Positions 7,962 through 16,725 of a stretch of 64,000 nt of DNA are shown in pieces; position 1 is the stretch's first letter, and every line of letters starts with the position of its first letter. A program made the translations under genes and the position numbers. The stretch is from Candidatus Hydrogenedentota bacterium (GTDB lineage: Bacteria > Hydrogenedentota > Hydrogenedentia > Hydrogenedentales > SLHB01): contig JACRLJ010000009.1 in assembly GCA_016215105.1 (NCBI GenBank), positions 47,837 through 111,836 on the forward strand, in the 5' to 3' direction. The notes under the pieces were generated by a model. It was not told the DNA's origin. It did not search any database and saw only the letters and a list, made by a program, of their open reading frames with translations.

Positions 7962-10544
7962 ATGAATAAGATTGTGATGACTTTGGCGGTATCGGTTGTT
8001 CTCTCGGGGGCATCTTTCGTCTTCGCACAACAAGAAGGCGCAGAGGCGTATTCCTCAGAACCGGTAGATGCATCTGCCTCCAATGCCGGTAAACGTACTT
8101 CCATGGGACCTGACGCGCCCCCCTTCGCTGAGTCCTCGAGTATTGCCGTCATGCTGGCTCCCGATGCGCCTCCGCTCGAAGATCGCGTCGCGAAGGTTCT
8201 TAGCGAACGCATCCGCATGGAGCGGCGAAGCCCTGGTGTCGCGGTTGCCATTGCGCGCGGCGTGACGCCACCGGCGGGAGCATTCCGTATCTTTCTGGGG
8301 CGCGCCGGAGCTCCGCAGATGGACGATCTGTGCAAGAAGTATGCGATCGTGTTGCCGGGAAGACAGCGCGTCGCGCCGGAAAGCTTTGCTCTCAAGACGA
8401 TCACGCTCGACGACGGCGCGCCGGTTCTCGTCGCCGTGGGGGCGGACGGGCGCGGTGTGCTCTATGCGGCCGGCGAAATCCTGCGCCGTTTGAGGTATCG
8501 GTCCGAGGCGGTAGCGGTGCCGGGTCTCGATATGCAATCGGCTCCTGCGTACCGGTTTCGTGGCGCCTCGGCTAATCAGGGCGGGACGATGCGCCGCATC
8601 ACCGGCGCGCGCGCCTGGACTGTACAGGAACGTCACGACTACATGATCGAGCAGGCGTTGGCGGGCGCGAACACGTTCTACGCCGACGGTCCCGATTTCG
8701 ACTTCGTGAAAGAGTATGACCTCATGACGGTTACGGACTGCCGTCCCAACGAGTACAAGCAGCCTGTGCCGAAGGCGTGGCAGGCCGCCGTATGTTACTC
8801 CTGTCACACCCAACGGCAAGGCTGGGCGTGTCCGTCGGCGCCTGAGTCGCACAAGGCGCTTCTTGATCAATGGGACAAGGATTTTGCGCAACGTCTGAAC
8901 CACGACGTTCTGCGCTTGTACGCCGGCGATCCGGGGGGATGCCGCTGTCCGCGCTGCAAACCTTGGGGCAAGACCTTCGTGCATCTGAGCGAGGAGATCG
9001 CAAACCTCTGGCTGAAGCAGCATCCGAACAGCATTGTCCAAATCGCCAACCAGGATTTGAGCAACGACGGCGACCAAGCCATCTTCGACTACCTTAACGA
9101 GAAACCCAGGCCCTGGCTCGAAGGCATCGCGTACGGCCCTGGCAGCAACGCTATGTCTTCCTATTTCCGCGGGGAATTGCGCGAGGATTTGTTTGAATAT
9201 CCGGGGGCGGGTCCGGTGAACCGGTATCTCGCCGAGATGTTGAACCAGTTGCCGAAGTCTCAGAAGATCACCCATTACTCCGATATCACGCATTGGATCA
9301 GCGCGCAGTACCAGGTCGAGCATCCCGATCCGCATATCGAGAAGATCTACGGCCGGCGCACGTTTCACACGCGTCCCCAGGCGTTCTACGACATATTCCA
9401 GTCCATCATGCCATTCTCTGAGGGCGATATCATTTATTCGGAGGGGTACCACGACGAATTGCATCAGTGGATGTGGAACCGGCTGCTATGGAACTCCAAC
9501 CAAAGCCTTCGCGACGTCCTTGCGGACTACTTCACCTACTTCATGGGACCGGAGTATATGGAACCCATGAGCGCGGCGACGCTTCAACTCGAAAAGAATC
9601 TTGAGGCGCCACTGGCGACGAACGATGGTGTCGACCGATTTATCAGGCTCGTTAAGGAAGGCGGCAAGACGATGCCGGACCTTGATCACTTTCGCGCCGG
9701 CGACCACCGTTGGCTCGAGTACCTTCAGAAGGCGGTCCTCGACAAGTACTTCCAGTTGAAGTTAAGGATTGAGCAAGATAAGGAGCTGCGCGTGACCGCC
9801 GCGCTATCCGGAGCCGGCGACGCCAACGGCAAGCTGGCTGCGGCCAAGACTATTCTCGCGGAACAGGGCGAGTCGTCCGAGATGGCGGCGTTACGCGAAG
9901 AGGCGCGAGTGGCTGGCGAGGCGAGTGACCGGCTCTTCGGCGTTCGGAACGTGGGCTACTTCGCGATGGATAAACAGCTGACGAACCTGGGGTGGACTTC
10001 GAAACAGATTGAGCGGGCACTTTTGGCGACCGCAACGGCGCGCGGCGCGCTACTTGCCGACCTCGTGGGCTACGAGGATCCCGGCCCGGGAGGGTTCTAC
10101 GACGACGCGGGGAATACGGCCCGCCAACCCCACCTGGTCAGAGGTGATTCGTACGATGGGACCGACCTGATGGACCCCGACAACCGTCCGTCGCAGAACA
10201 CGCTTGTACATAGTCCGTACAGTCTCGAGGATGCCCGTGGTGTTGTATTTCGCTATAGCGGGCTCGAAGCGATTGCGCACTACCGTGTGCGAGCCACGCT
10301 CGTGCTGCCTCGGATACGGCGCACTCCGAGCGACGCGCCGGAGGACAGGAAACTGAACGAGAGCATTTTGGCCGACGATGTTTATCTTGCAAAAGATGTT
10401 GAGATTCCCGAGTACACGGCCAAGCAATTCGAGTACGACGTACCGCAATCCGTCACGCAGGACGGTGTGCTGGAACTGGCGTTCGAGCGGGGCTCCAGCG
10501 CGACCGGTATCGTCGTTTCCGAGGTCTGGCTGCTTAGAAAGTAA
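7962..10544 (+). CDS. Secreted glycoside-hydrolase-like protein with GH67/GH20-type N-terminal domain
   Basis: This encodes 860 residues with a signal peptide (about 1-23, cleaved after SFVFA). Residues about 75-190 resemble the N-terminal alpha/beta domain found before the barrel in GH67 glucuronidases and GH20 hexosaminidases: FRIFLGRAG, then VLVAVGADGRGVLYAAGEILRRLRY. A barrel-like region follows (about 190-560) with AYRFRGAS, DPGGCRCPRC and IIYSEGYHDE. The C-terminal third is helical, then beta-rich. Cys278-Cys281-His282 forms CYSCH and a CRCPRC cluster follows, perhaps a structural metal site. I infer periplasmic or extracellular carbohydrate processing. Substrate and catalytic residues are not identified. 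It ends 26 bp from the convergent HtrA gene. Confidence 0.75.
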   Translation: MNKIVMTLAVSVVLSGASFVFAQQEGAEAYSSEPVDASASNAGKRTSMGPDAPPFAESSSIAVMLAPDAPPLEDRVAKVLSERIRMERRSPGVAVAIARGVTPPAGAFRIFLGRAGAPQMDDLCKKYAIVLPGRQRVAPESFALKTITLDDGAPVLVAVGADGRGVLYAAGEILRRLRYRSEAVAVPGLDMQSAPAYRFRGASANQGGTMRRITGARAWTVQERHDYMIEQALAGANTFYADGPDFDFVKEYDLMTVTDCRPNEYKQPVPKAWQAAVCYSCHTQRQGWACPSAPESHKALLDQWDKDFAQRLNHDVLRLYAGDPGGCRCPRCKPWGKTFVHLSEEIANLWLKQHPNSIVQIANQDLSNDGDQAIFDYLNEKPRPWLEGIAYGPGSNAMSSYFRGELREDLFEYPGAGPVNRYLAEMLNQLPKSQKITHYSDITHWISAQYQVEHPDPHIEKIYGRRTFHTRPQAFYDIFQSIMPFSEGDIIYSEGYHDELHQWMWNRLLWNSNQSLRDVLADYFTYFMGPEYMEPMSAATLQLEKNLEAPLATNDGVDRFIRLVKEGGKTMPDLDHFRAGDHRWLEYLQKAVLDKYFQLKLRIEQDKELRVTAALSGAGDANGKLAAAKTILAEQGESSEMAALREEARVAGEASDRLFGVRNVGYFAMDKQLTNLGWTSKQIERALLATATARGALLADLVGYEDPGPGGFYDDAGNTARQPHLVRGDSYDGTDLMDPDNRPSQNTLVHSPYSLEDARGVVFRYSGLEAIAHYRVRATLVLPRIRRTPSDAPEDRKLNESILADDVYLAKDVEIPEYTAKQFEYDVPQSVTQDGVLELAFERGSSATGIVVSEVWLLRK

Positions 10545-10570
10545 TGTCACGCCGAGGATGACCGATTTCG

Positions 10571-11713
10571 TCAGACTTGGTTTTTTGTAAGTTCCATCAG
10601 GCGAAATTGAATGGTCTTTGTCGTGCCTTGGCGGTCTACCTGGAGGGTTATCGGGTCGCCGATGAAGAGGCTCCAGATGACGAAGTGAATGTCGGAGGCG
10701 TGGTGGACGGGGGCGTCGTTGATGGCGGTGATAACGTCGCCGACTTGGAGGCCGGCCTCGTAGGCGGGGGCGGCCTTCAAAATCTTGACGACGAGGCAGC
10801 CGGATTCGGCTCTTATGCCGTATTCGTTGAGGAAGCTCTGACCGCGCCTGTCCTGGCGCAAGGCTTCGATGTCCTGGACGTCGAACCCGGCCCAGGGGTC
10901 GCGGCGGCGTCCGTACTTGATGATTTCTTCGGCGACGCGTTTGGCGCGATCTATCGGAATCGCGAAGCCGAGGCCGTTGTTGCCGCCGCCTTTGCTGAAG
11001 ATCATGGTGTTGATACCGACCGCTTCGCCTTTGGCGTTGATTAAGGGGCCGCCGCTGTTGCCGGGGTTGATTGCGGCGTCGGTCTGGATCATGTCCTGGT
11101 AGAGGCGCTCGCCTTCGGCGACGCTGGGGCTGAGCTGGCGATGGTTGGCGGAGACGACGCCGACGGTGACGGTGGGTTGGGGGTCGCGCATCAGCGGACC
11201 GAAGGGATTGCCGATGGCGATCATCCATTCACCGGTCATGAGGTCGGCGGAGGTCCCGAGCGGGACGTAAGGTAAATTGGCGCTCGAGGCGATTAGTACG
11301 GCGATGTCGGTGCGCTTGTCGGCTCCGACGAACTTGACCGGCAGCTCCCGTCCGTCGGCGAGGGTGACGGACTTGAGCGCGTCGGCGTCCTCAATGACGT
11401 GGAAGTTGGTGAGGATGTGTCCCTGGCTGTCAAAAAAGAAACCGCTTCCGACGGATCGCAGTTCCTGGGCGCGTTCTTCGACGCGAAATTCCGACCGGCG
11501 ATTCATGAAGAAATCCCAGAAAGGGTCGCCGCTCCCGACGCGCTGGATTTGGACCACGTTGACCGAGACGACCGCCGGTGCGGCGCGGTTGATGGCCGTG
11601 ACAATTGCGCTCTTACGGGTCTGGTCTATCGCGTCTTGCGCTTGAGCGCTGGCGGCGGTTACGAGGATTAGCGCCACAGCCTTGGACACAATCGAAACGG
11701 TTCTATTTGTCAT
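10571..11713 (-). CDS. HtrA/DegP-type serine protease with one PDZ domain
   Basis: This is 380 residues with a signal peptide (about 1-25, ASAQAQ). The trypsin-like domain carries the full triad: His105 in TNFHVI, Asp136 in RTDIAVL and Ser220 in NPGNSGGP. One PDZ domain (about 290-365) includes APAYEAGLQVGD, the part that recognises unfolded C-termini. These proteases work in the periplasm as quality-control proteases and chaperones. The family often has two PDZ domains (DegP/DegQ); one PDZ is more like DegS, though there is no retained membrane anchor. The ribosome-binding site is TAGAGGT, eight or so bases before the ATG. It follows the DUF4340 gene on the same strand, but a hairpin lies between them. 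Confidence 0.93.
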   Translation of the reverse strand: MTNRTVSIVSKAVALILVTAASAQAQDAIDQTRKSAIVTAINRAAPAVVSVNVVQIQRVGSGDPFWDFFMNRRSEFRVEERAQELRSVGSGFFFDSQGHILTNFHVIEDADALKSVTLADGRELPVKFVGADKRTDIAVLIASSANLPYVPLGTSADLMTGEWMIAIGNPFGPLMRDPQPTVTVGVVSANHRQLSPSVAEGERLYQDMIQTDAAINPGNSGGPLINAKGEAVGINTMIFSKGGGNNGLGFAIPIDRAKRVAEEIIKYGRRRDPWAGFDVQDIEALRQDRRGQSFLNEYGIRAESGCLVVKILKAAPAYEAGLQVGDVITAINDAPVHHASDIHFVIWSLFIGDPITLQVDRQGTTKTIQFRLMELTKNQV

Positions 11714-14133
11714 CGCGGTATACCTCTAAAATGAAGGCTGGGCGTTCGAGCGTCCATTCGACGCCAAACGCCCAGCCAAGTCTGCACGTGTCCTACAACA
11801 TTCCTACTTGGCCGCTGGGGCCGGAGCCGCCGGGGCTGCTGGAGCCGGAGCTGGAGCCGCCGGGGCCGGAGTCGCTGGTGCCGGGGCCGCTGGTGCCGGA
11901 GCCGCTGGTGCCGGAGCCGCTGGAGCAGGAGCCGCTGGAGCAGGAGCCGCTGGAGCAGGAGCCGCTGGAGCAGGAGCCCCGCTGGAGCAGGAGCCGCTGG
12001 AGCAGGAGCCGCCGGAGCAGGAGCCGCCGGCGCTGCTGGAGCCGGGGCTGCTGGGGCCGGGGCTGCTGGGGCCGGTGTGATTGTGACAGGAGCGCCAGGC
12101 GCAGCAGGCGCGGGAATCACTACCGGGGTCGTAGCGGGCTCCACTTTGCCGTCTGGTCCGGGCGTCGCCGCTTTCACAGCGTCGGGCTTGGCCGCAGCAT
12201 CGTCCTTCTTTTTCAAGGTATCCGCGCCGGGCAGAACCGTCTGCGCGGTTGCGGACTCGACTTGGAAGATCTCTTTCTTGTCGGACACCTTGAACTGGCG
12301 CTTGCCGTCTTTTTCGGGACTGAACGCCAAGGAACACTCCTTGCCGTCTTTATCTTTGAACGTCAAGGTCGCCTCGGCGGGCACATCGAGCTCGGTCTTG
12401 CCGAAGAGGACGTCGCTGGCCTGCATGGACGTCAGAGACGAGAGGAAGGATTCGATAGCTTCCTTGTTGGACTCGGCCGGGGCGCCCGCGATGGTGAGTT
12501 TCCACGCTTCACCCTCTTTTGCAAGCGCGAACGGATCTTTGTCCCGCTTGATGTCCACGGAAGTAATCGCCGCCTCATCCGCATCGAGTATGGCGCGCTG
12601 GTACGCATCTTGGGGCTTGATGAAGATGCGCGTGATGTCGGACTTGCTCATCGCCAGTACTTTGGGACTCTCGTCCAACTTAGCGTAGGCGCCGGCGAAG
12701 TTTTTCGAGTCGGCGCCGAGCACGATGGTGTGTGTTACACCCGCGCCTGCCGTAAAGGTGATCTTGCGCGTAGGCGCTTCGAGACCCTTGCCGTCGGCGG
12801 AGTCCGCGTAATCCGTCGGCTTCCAGGACGACAAGGCCGCAGCAATCGACTGAAGCGAACTGGTTTGCGGTTTGAGGTCCGCGACCGGCTCGGTAACGGT
12901 CCATTCTTCGCCGGACTTGGTTAAGACCAAGTGACCTTCCGGCGCGGTGATGTCGATCTTGTCGATGGTCTTGGAGTCCACCGTCAGCGCGGGCAGATTG
13001 AACAGGTCAGTTCCTTTGGGGAAGACCTGTTCGAATGTGAAGCTGTTTACTTTGTAGACCACATCTTCCTTGTTGCTGGCGACGCGCAAGTAGCCGTCTC
13101 CGGCGGGATCGGGACGTCCGCCCTCGAGCACAACCGGCTGATCTTTGCCTTTCACGGTGAGAGTACACTTGAAGGCCGGATTGTCCAAACCCCATTTCGC
13201 CTTGGTGGCGGGGTCGACGATATCGGTTGCGGTCAACGCGTCAAACTTGCGCACAAGCGTATCCAGGCCGGGTTGCTTGAAGGTGGGTTCAAATCCGCCG
13301 GAAGCGAGCGCCCACTCGTGCTCGACTTTCGGCTCGGGCTTCTTCTCGCCCTCGGCCGCAGGAGTCTCCGGTTTTGTTTCGTCCTTTTTCTCCGCTTCGG
13401 GCTTAGCGGGATCAACTTTCTTCTCGCGCAGCTCGAAAAGCATCTTCTTGTCCGGAGTGGACAATTCGATCTTTTGGATGTCGTCCTTCGCAATCTTCAG
13501 GACGTTCTTGTCGACCCAGGGCGTCGCCTCGGGGGCCGTAGCCGGTTTGGGCGGCGCCGGAGGCGCGCCGGGCATGGGTGAGGGCGGTTCCTCGTCGCCG
13601 GTGACTCCAGCGTCCTGCTTGAGATTTTTGCTTTCGACGTAGACGTTCTTGTTGTCCGCCGACCGCATGAAGATGGTGTCATAGCTCGGGGCCTTGCCCA
13701 CCAGCACTCGGAACGCAGGCTCCGTGGCGTCGGCCTTGTAGCCTTGGACGTGGAAGGCCTTGGCGTCGGTCAGCCCGTAGGATTCGAGATCCGCGTCCGC
13801 CGCGGCCTCGGACCGAAACTCGCCTTTGAGCTTCGTGAGCGAGGTAATGAACTTGTCGATCTTTTCCTTGTCGACGGGCGCGTTGAAGTGGTTGGTGACA
13901 CGCCACTTTTCCGTGGATTGGTCCCAAGCGAGGACGAGTTTTTCCTCGGGTTTGGCTCCGTTGTAGAGTTCGAGTTTCTTGATGTCAGTGGACGCGATTC
14001 CCTCAGGAATCAGCGGAACCAAGCCGACCTGTTTGCTAATCGGTATCTCGGGGCGCCGGCTCTTCTGGAAATAGACGAGTCCCAGAAGCACGGCGAGCAC
14101 AAGCACCAATGGTAGTAGACTTTTGAATTTCAT
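11710..14133 (-). CDS. DUF4340 domain-containing protein with frame-broken Ala/Pro repeat tail
   Basis: The open frame has 807 codons. The N-terminus MKFKSLLPLVLVLAVLLGL is a single membrane anchor, followed by repeated beta-rich DUF4340 units (about 30-640) with repeated VDKEKIDKF and TAAGAGVTH-like elements. The C-terminal tail is an Ala/Pro tandem repeat. At about 11977-11981 the 15-bp repeat carries two extra bases. Beyond that point the open frame reads Leu/Gln/Arg (LLLQR) units and runs on to overlap the HtrA start by ATGA. The alternative frame keeps APAAP units and stops at 11804 just before a hairpin. I think 11804 is the ancestral end. DUF4340 proteins commonly accompany GldG-type ABC systems, as here. 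Their molecular role is unknown. Confidence 0.85.
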   Translation of the reverse strand: MKFKSLLPLVLVLAVLLGLVYFQKSRRPEIPISKQVGLVPLIPEGIASTDIKKLELYNGAKPEEKLVLAWDQSTEKWRVTNHFNAPVDKEKIDKFITSLTKLKGEFRSEAAADADLESYGLTDAKAFHVQGYKADATEPAFRVLVGKAPSYDTIFMRSADNKNVYVESKNLKQDAGVTGDEEPPSPMPGAPPAPPKPATAPEATPWVDKNVLKIAKDDIQKIELSTPDKKMLFELREKKVDPAKPEAEKKDETKPETPAAEGEKKPEPKVEHEWALASGGFEPTFKQPGLDTLVRKFDALTATDIVDPATKAKWGLDNPAFKCTLTVKGKDQPVVLEGGRPDPAGDGYLRVASNKEDVVYKVNSFTFEQVFPKGTDLFNLPALTVDSKTIDKIDITAPEGHLVLTKSGEEWTVTEPVADLKPQTSSLQSIAAALSSWKPTDYADSADGKGLEAPTRKITFTAGAGVTHTIVLGADSKNFAGAYAKLDESPKVLAMSKSDITRIFIKPQDAYQRAILDADEAAITSVDIKRDKDPFALAKEGEAWKLTIAGAPAESNKEAIESFLSSLTSMQASDVLFGKTELDVPAEATLTFKDKDGKECSLAFSPEKDGKRQFKVSDKKEIFQVESATAQTVLPGADTLKKKDDAAAKPDAVKAATPGPDGKVEPATTPVVIPAPAAPGAPVTITPAPAAPAPAAPAPAAPAAPAPAAPAPAAPAPAGLLLQRLLLQRLLLQRLLLQRLRHQRLRHQRPRHQRLRPRRLQLRLQQPRRLRPQRPSRNVVGHVQTWLGVWRRMDARTPSLHFRGIPR
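11736..11777 (-). terminator. Hairpin, probable terminator of the DUF4340 gene
   Basis: Perfect 11-bp arms lie at 11736-11746 and 11767-11777, GGCTGGGCGTT and its complement, around a 20-nt loop. Reading on the minus strand, the stem is followed by TTCATTTT, a fair intrinsic-terminator tail. It sits between the stop codon of the unshifted DUF4340 frame (11804) and the start of the HtrA gene. Confidence 0.5.
11806..12070. repeat. 15-bp tandem repeat encoding APAAP units, with a 2-bp insertion
   Basis: The plus strand shows units of CTGGAGCAGGAGCCG and close variants, about 15 bp each, from roughly 11806 to 12070. One junction at 11977-11981 reads GAGCCCCGC instead of GAGCCGC, adding two bases. 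Read on the minus strand, the repeat encodes Ala/Pro pentapeptides before that junction. Confidence 0.85.
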
Positions 14134-14184
14134 TCCTAGCCTCCATAATGTCCATGCGGGACCCGTGGTCCCGCGTCTCAGTCT

Positions 14185-16725
14185 TTACTCTTCGGCGCCG
14201 TTGAACGAAACCGTGTACGCGTTGCGGGAGCGGCGGCGCGTCACGGCGGACACAATGCCAATCGCCGCGATGAGGCTGCTCATACCCGCGTAGTTGACCG
14301 CTTTCCACGTGTTGCGTTTGGCGTCGGACGGGCGCTCGATCGTGCGGTCGATGGGTTTCTTGCCACGGACCTTGATCAGATCGTCGCCCAAGGTAACGGC
14401 GTCGACACTATTCAGGAACAGATCCAGGTTTCCGCCGCCACCGCCTTGCAGGAAGTTCTTGCGGAACATTTCGGAACAGCCGAGCAGAATCAGCTTGCCG
14501 GGCGCCGGGGTAACGGGCTTCACCGTAGCGTCTTCAGGCGGTGACGGACGCGGTGGCTGGCCGGGCCGTTGTTCGGGCTCCGGCCAAACGGGACGGGGCT
14601 TATCCTTGAACGCATCCGGGAACTGGCCGGTGACCATGGCCATCAGCGGGTATTGCTTGAGCTCCGCGTCGGGGCCGGGTTGTTCGAGCACGCTCCTGCT
14701 GAGGGGAGCGTCCTTCGCCACTTTCCAGGCCGACTTGCCGGAATTCATGATGACCTTAGCCTCGAGTCCGTTTTGCTTGAGCTTGTCCTGGTCCAATGTC
14801 AGCGCCGAACCCCACAGATAGAACACGGAGGAGAGGCGGCTGGTGATGGAGACATCCGGGTCCATGGAGTCGCCGCTGATGAGCATCTGCATGGCGAAGC
14901 GGACGGTCGTACCGCCTCCAAGCATTGCCGCCAGGGAATTGGTTTGGACGGTTAGCGGGACCTGATTGGAATCCATCAAGATATCGCGGTCGACGCCGAG
15001 ACCGTAGAATTCGAGCAGTTCGTTCACCTTGGGATTCTCGTCCCGCTTGTTCACCCGCAGTCCGTCGCGGGACATTTGATAGTCCCACTCGTAGTTCTGG
15101 ACGGCGATTACGACTTTCTTGCCGGCCACCAATGCGCGGTTGATCTCCCAGCGCTGGCGGTCATTCAAGGAGCGGGGGTTGGCGACGACCAGCGTGTCGT
15201 AGTTGTCGGGCAATGGACTGTCTTTGGTAAGCTCGACGCGCTGCACATCGTATTTCTCGTAGCGAAGCACCTTTTCGAGGTACTCGTACGGGTCGTCCGA
15301 TTCCGGAATGGGCTGGCCGAGCTGCTGATAGATCGCGCGCATCTGCGGATCGATTGTGACGGCCTCTTTCGGCGCCACGAGCGCTACGACCGGCGCCTTC
15401 GTGCGCGTCAGCTTGTAGATGGTGCTAATCAGCCGGTATTCGAGTTCCTGGATGGTTTCGGGCATTACCTGCGGGATGATTTCTTCTTTCTTGTCCTTGT
15501 AGGCGACGCCGATGCTCGAATACACGAGTTTGTTGGTGACCTGGTCCTCGCTCATGGCGCGAACGGAGAAGGGCTCGATGCCTTTTTCGAGCATGCGCTT
15601 TTCGATGCTCTTGTTCTCGTCCTTCTCGTCGTCCTTGTCCGCGTCTTTATCTTTCATCATCTTTTCTTGCTCGGCCATGATATTGGCGGCTTCGAGATGG
15701 ACAGGGGTGAAGGCGAGCTTGCCGCCCGACGCAATCTTCAGATCGTCGAGCTTGTCGGAGATGTCCTGCTCCAATTGCGTCATACCCGTGGGCATTTTGT
15801 CTTTGGGTGTGATGTAGATTTTGACTTGAACGGGAGTGTCCAGCTTCGAAAGGATATCCTTTGAAGCGTCTGAGATGGTGTAGATTTTGTCTTGGGTGAG
15901 ATCGAAGCGTCCGAAGCTTTGACCGCTGGCGAGCCAGTTGAACGCCATTCCGATGGCGAAACACAACGCCAGGGCGGTCGCGTAGGCGACCTTGGCGCCT
16001 TTACGGCTCCGGCCCTCGATGAACATGATGTTCAGCGCCAGAAAGATCACCGTCCACGCGATGAAATAAACGAGGTCCGCGAGTTCGACTACGCCGCGTG
16101 TGAAGGCGTCGAAATGGCTGATGACGCCCAGCAGGCGGGAGAGATTCGATCCCAAGCCGGGAATGGCGCCGTCAACGGCTGACGCAATGAAGTTGGTGCC
16201 GAGCAGAAACAGCGCAAAGCACGCCAGCAACGTTACGACGAAGGCGACGATCTGGTCGCGGCAGAATGCGGAAAAGAAGATCCCGATGGACAGGAAGAAT
16301 GCGCCCATGAGGAATGCGCCCAAGTAGCCGCCAAACATGGCTCCGGTATCCGGGCGTCCGAGCACCTTGAGCATGATCGGCACTGTAATGGTCGACGCGA
16401 GTGTGAGAATGTAAAACACAAGACACGCGAGGAATTTTCCCAGGACAAGTTCGCGGGCCTTCATCGGGAAGGTCAAGAGCATTTCCCAGGTGTTTTCCTT
16501 GCGTTCCTCGGCCCAAACCCGCATGGTTACGGCGGGGATGAACACGCACAACAGGATGGGCAGATTGCTGAAGAAGTTCCGCATGTCCGCCATCGGGAAC
16601 GTGAAGAAGGACGTGATGTACAGTCCCACGCTGACCAGCAGGAACACGATCATGAAGATGTAGCCGATTGGCGAGGTGTAATAGGCGGCGAGATCGCGCC
16701 GCAGAATCGTCAGAATGTTCTTCAT
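14185..16725 (-). CDS. Fused ABC-2 permease and GldG-type protein
   Basis: This encodes 846 residues. Residues 1-240 form an ABC-2-type permease with about six membrane spans (GldF-like: TSPIGYIFMIVFL, RVWAEERKENTWEMLLTFPM). Another span at about 245-265 leads into a large extracytoplasmic GldG-type domain (about 270-800) starting LTQDKIYTISDASKDIL. A final span (MSSLIAAIGIVSAV) sits near the C-terminus. In Bacteroidota, GldA, GldF and GldG are separate gliding-associated ABC components. Here F and G are one chain. The acidic/basic KDADKDDEKDENK linker lies near residue 385. The gene overlaps the upstream ATPase gene by 4 bp and precedes DUF4340, so the three likely make one complex. The exported substrate is unknown, and gliding is not implied. 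Confidence 0.9.
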   Translation of the reverse strand: MKNILTILRRDLAAYYTSPIGYIFMIVFLLVSVGLYITSFFTFPMADMRNFFSNLPILLCVFIPAVTMRVWAEERKENTWEMLLTFPMKARELVLGKFLACLVFYILTLASTITVPIMLKVLGRPDTGAMFGGYLGAFLMGAFFLSIGIFFSAFCRDQIVAFVVTLLACFALFLLGTNFIASAVDGAIPGLGSNLSRLLGVISHFDAFTRGVVELADLVYFIAWTVIFLALNIMFIEGRSRKGAKVAYATALALCFAIGMAFNWLASGQSFGRFDLTQDKIYTISDASKDILSKLDTPVQVKIYITPKDKMPTGMTQLEQDISDKLDDLKIASGGKLAFTPVHLEAANIMAEQEKMMKDKDADKDDEKDENKSIEKRMLEKGIEPFSVRAMSEDQVTNKLVYSSIGVAYKDKKEEIIPQVMPETIQELEYRLISTIYKLTRTKAPVVALVAPKEAVTIDPQMRAIYQQLGQPIPESDDPYEYLEKVLRYEKYDVQRVELTKDSPLPDNYDTLVVANPRSLNDRQRWEINRALVAGKKVVIAVQNYEWDYQMSRDGLRVNKRDENPKVNELLEFYGLGVDRDILMDSNQVPLTVQTNSLAAMLGGGTTVRFAMQMLISGDSMDPDVSITSRLSSVFYLWGSALTLDQDKLKQNGLEAKVIMNSGKSAWKVAKDAPLSRSVLEQPGPDAELKQYPLMAMVTGQFPDAFKDKPRPVWPEPEQRPGQPPRPSPPEDATVKPVTPAPGKLILLGCSEMFRKNFLQGGGGGNLDLFLNSVDAVTLGDDLIKVRGKKPIDRTIERPSDAKRNTWKAVNYAGMSSLIAAIGIVSAVTRRRSRNAYTVSFNGAEE

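Noticed and set aside
7516..7965. A plus-strand open frame of 149 codons whose stop overlaps the start of the glycosidase-like gene
   Set aside because: Composition is not protein-like, no ribosome-binding site precedes it, and no motif is recognisable; it most likely just spans the promoter region.
8055..9464. A 469-codon minus-strand open frame inside the glycosidase-like gene
   Set aside because: It is antisense to a well-supported gene and Arg/His/Val-rich as expected of a shadow of high-GC coding DNA.
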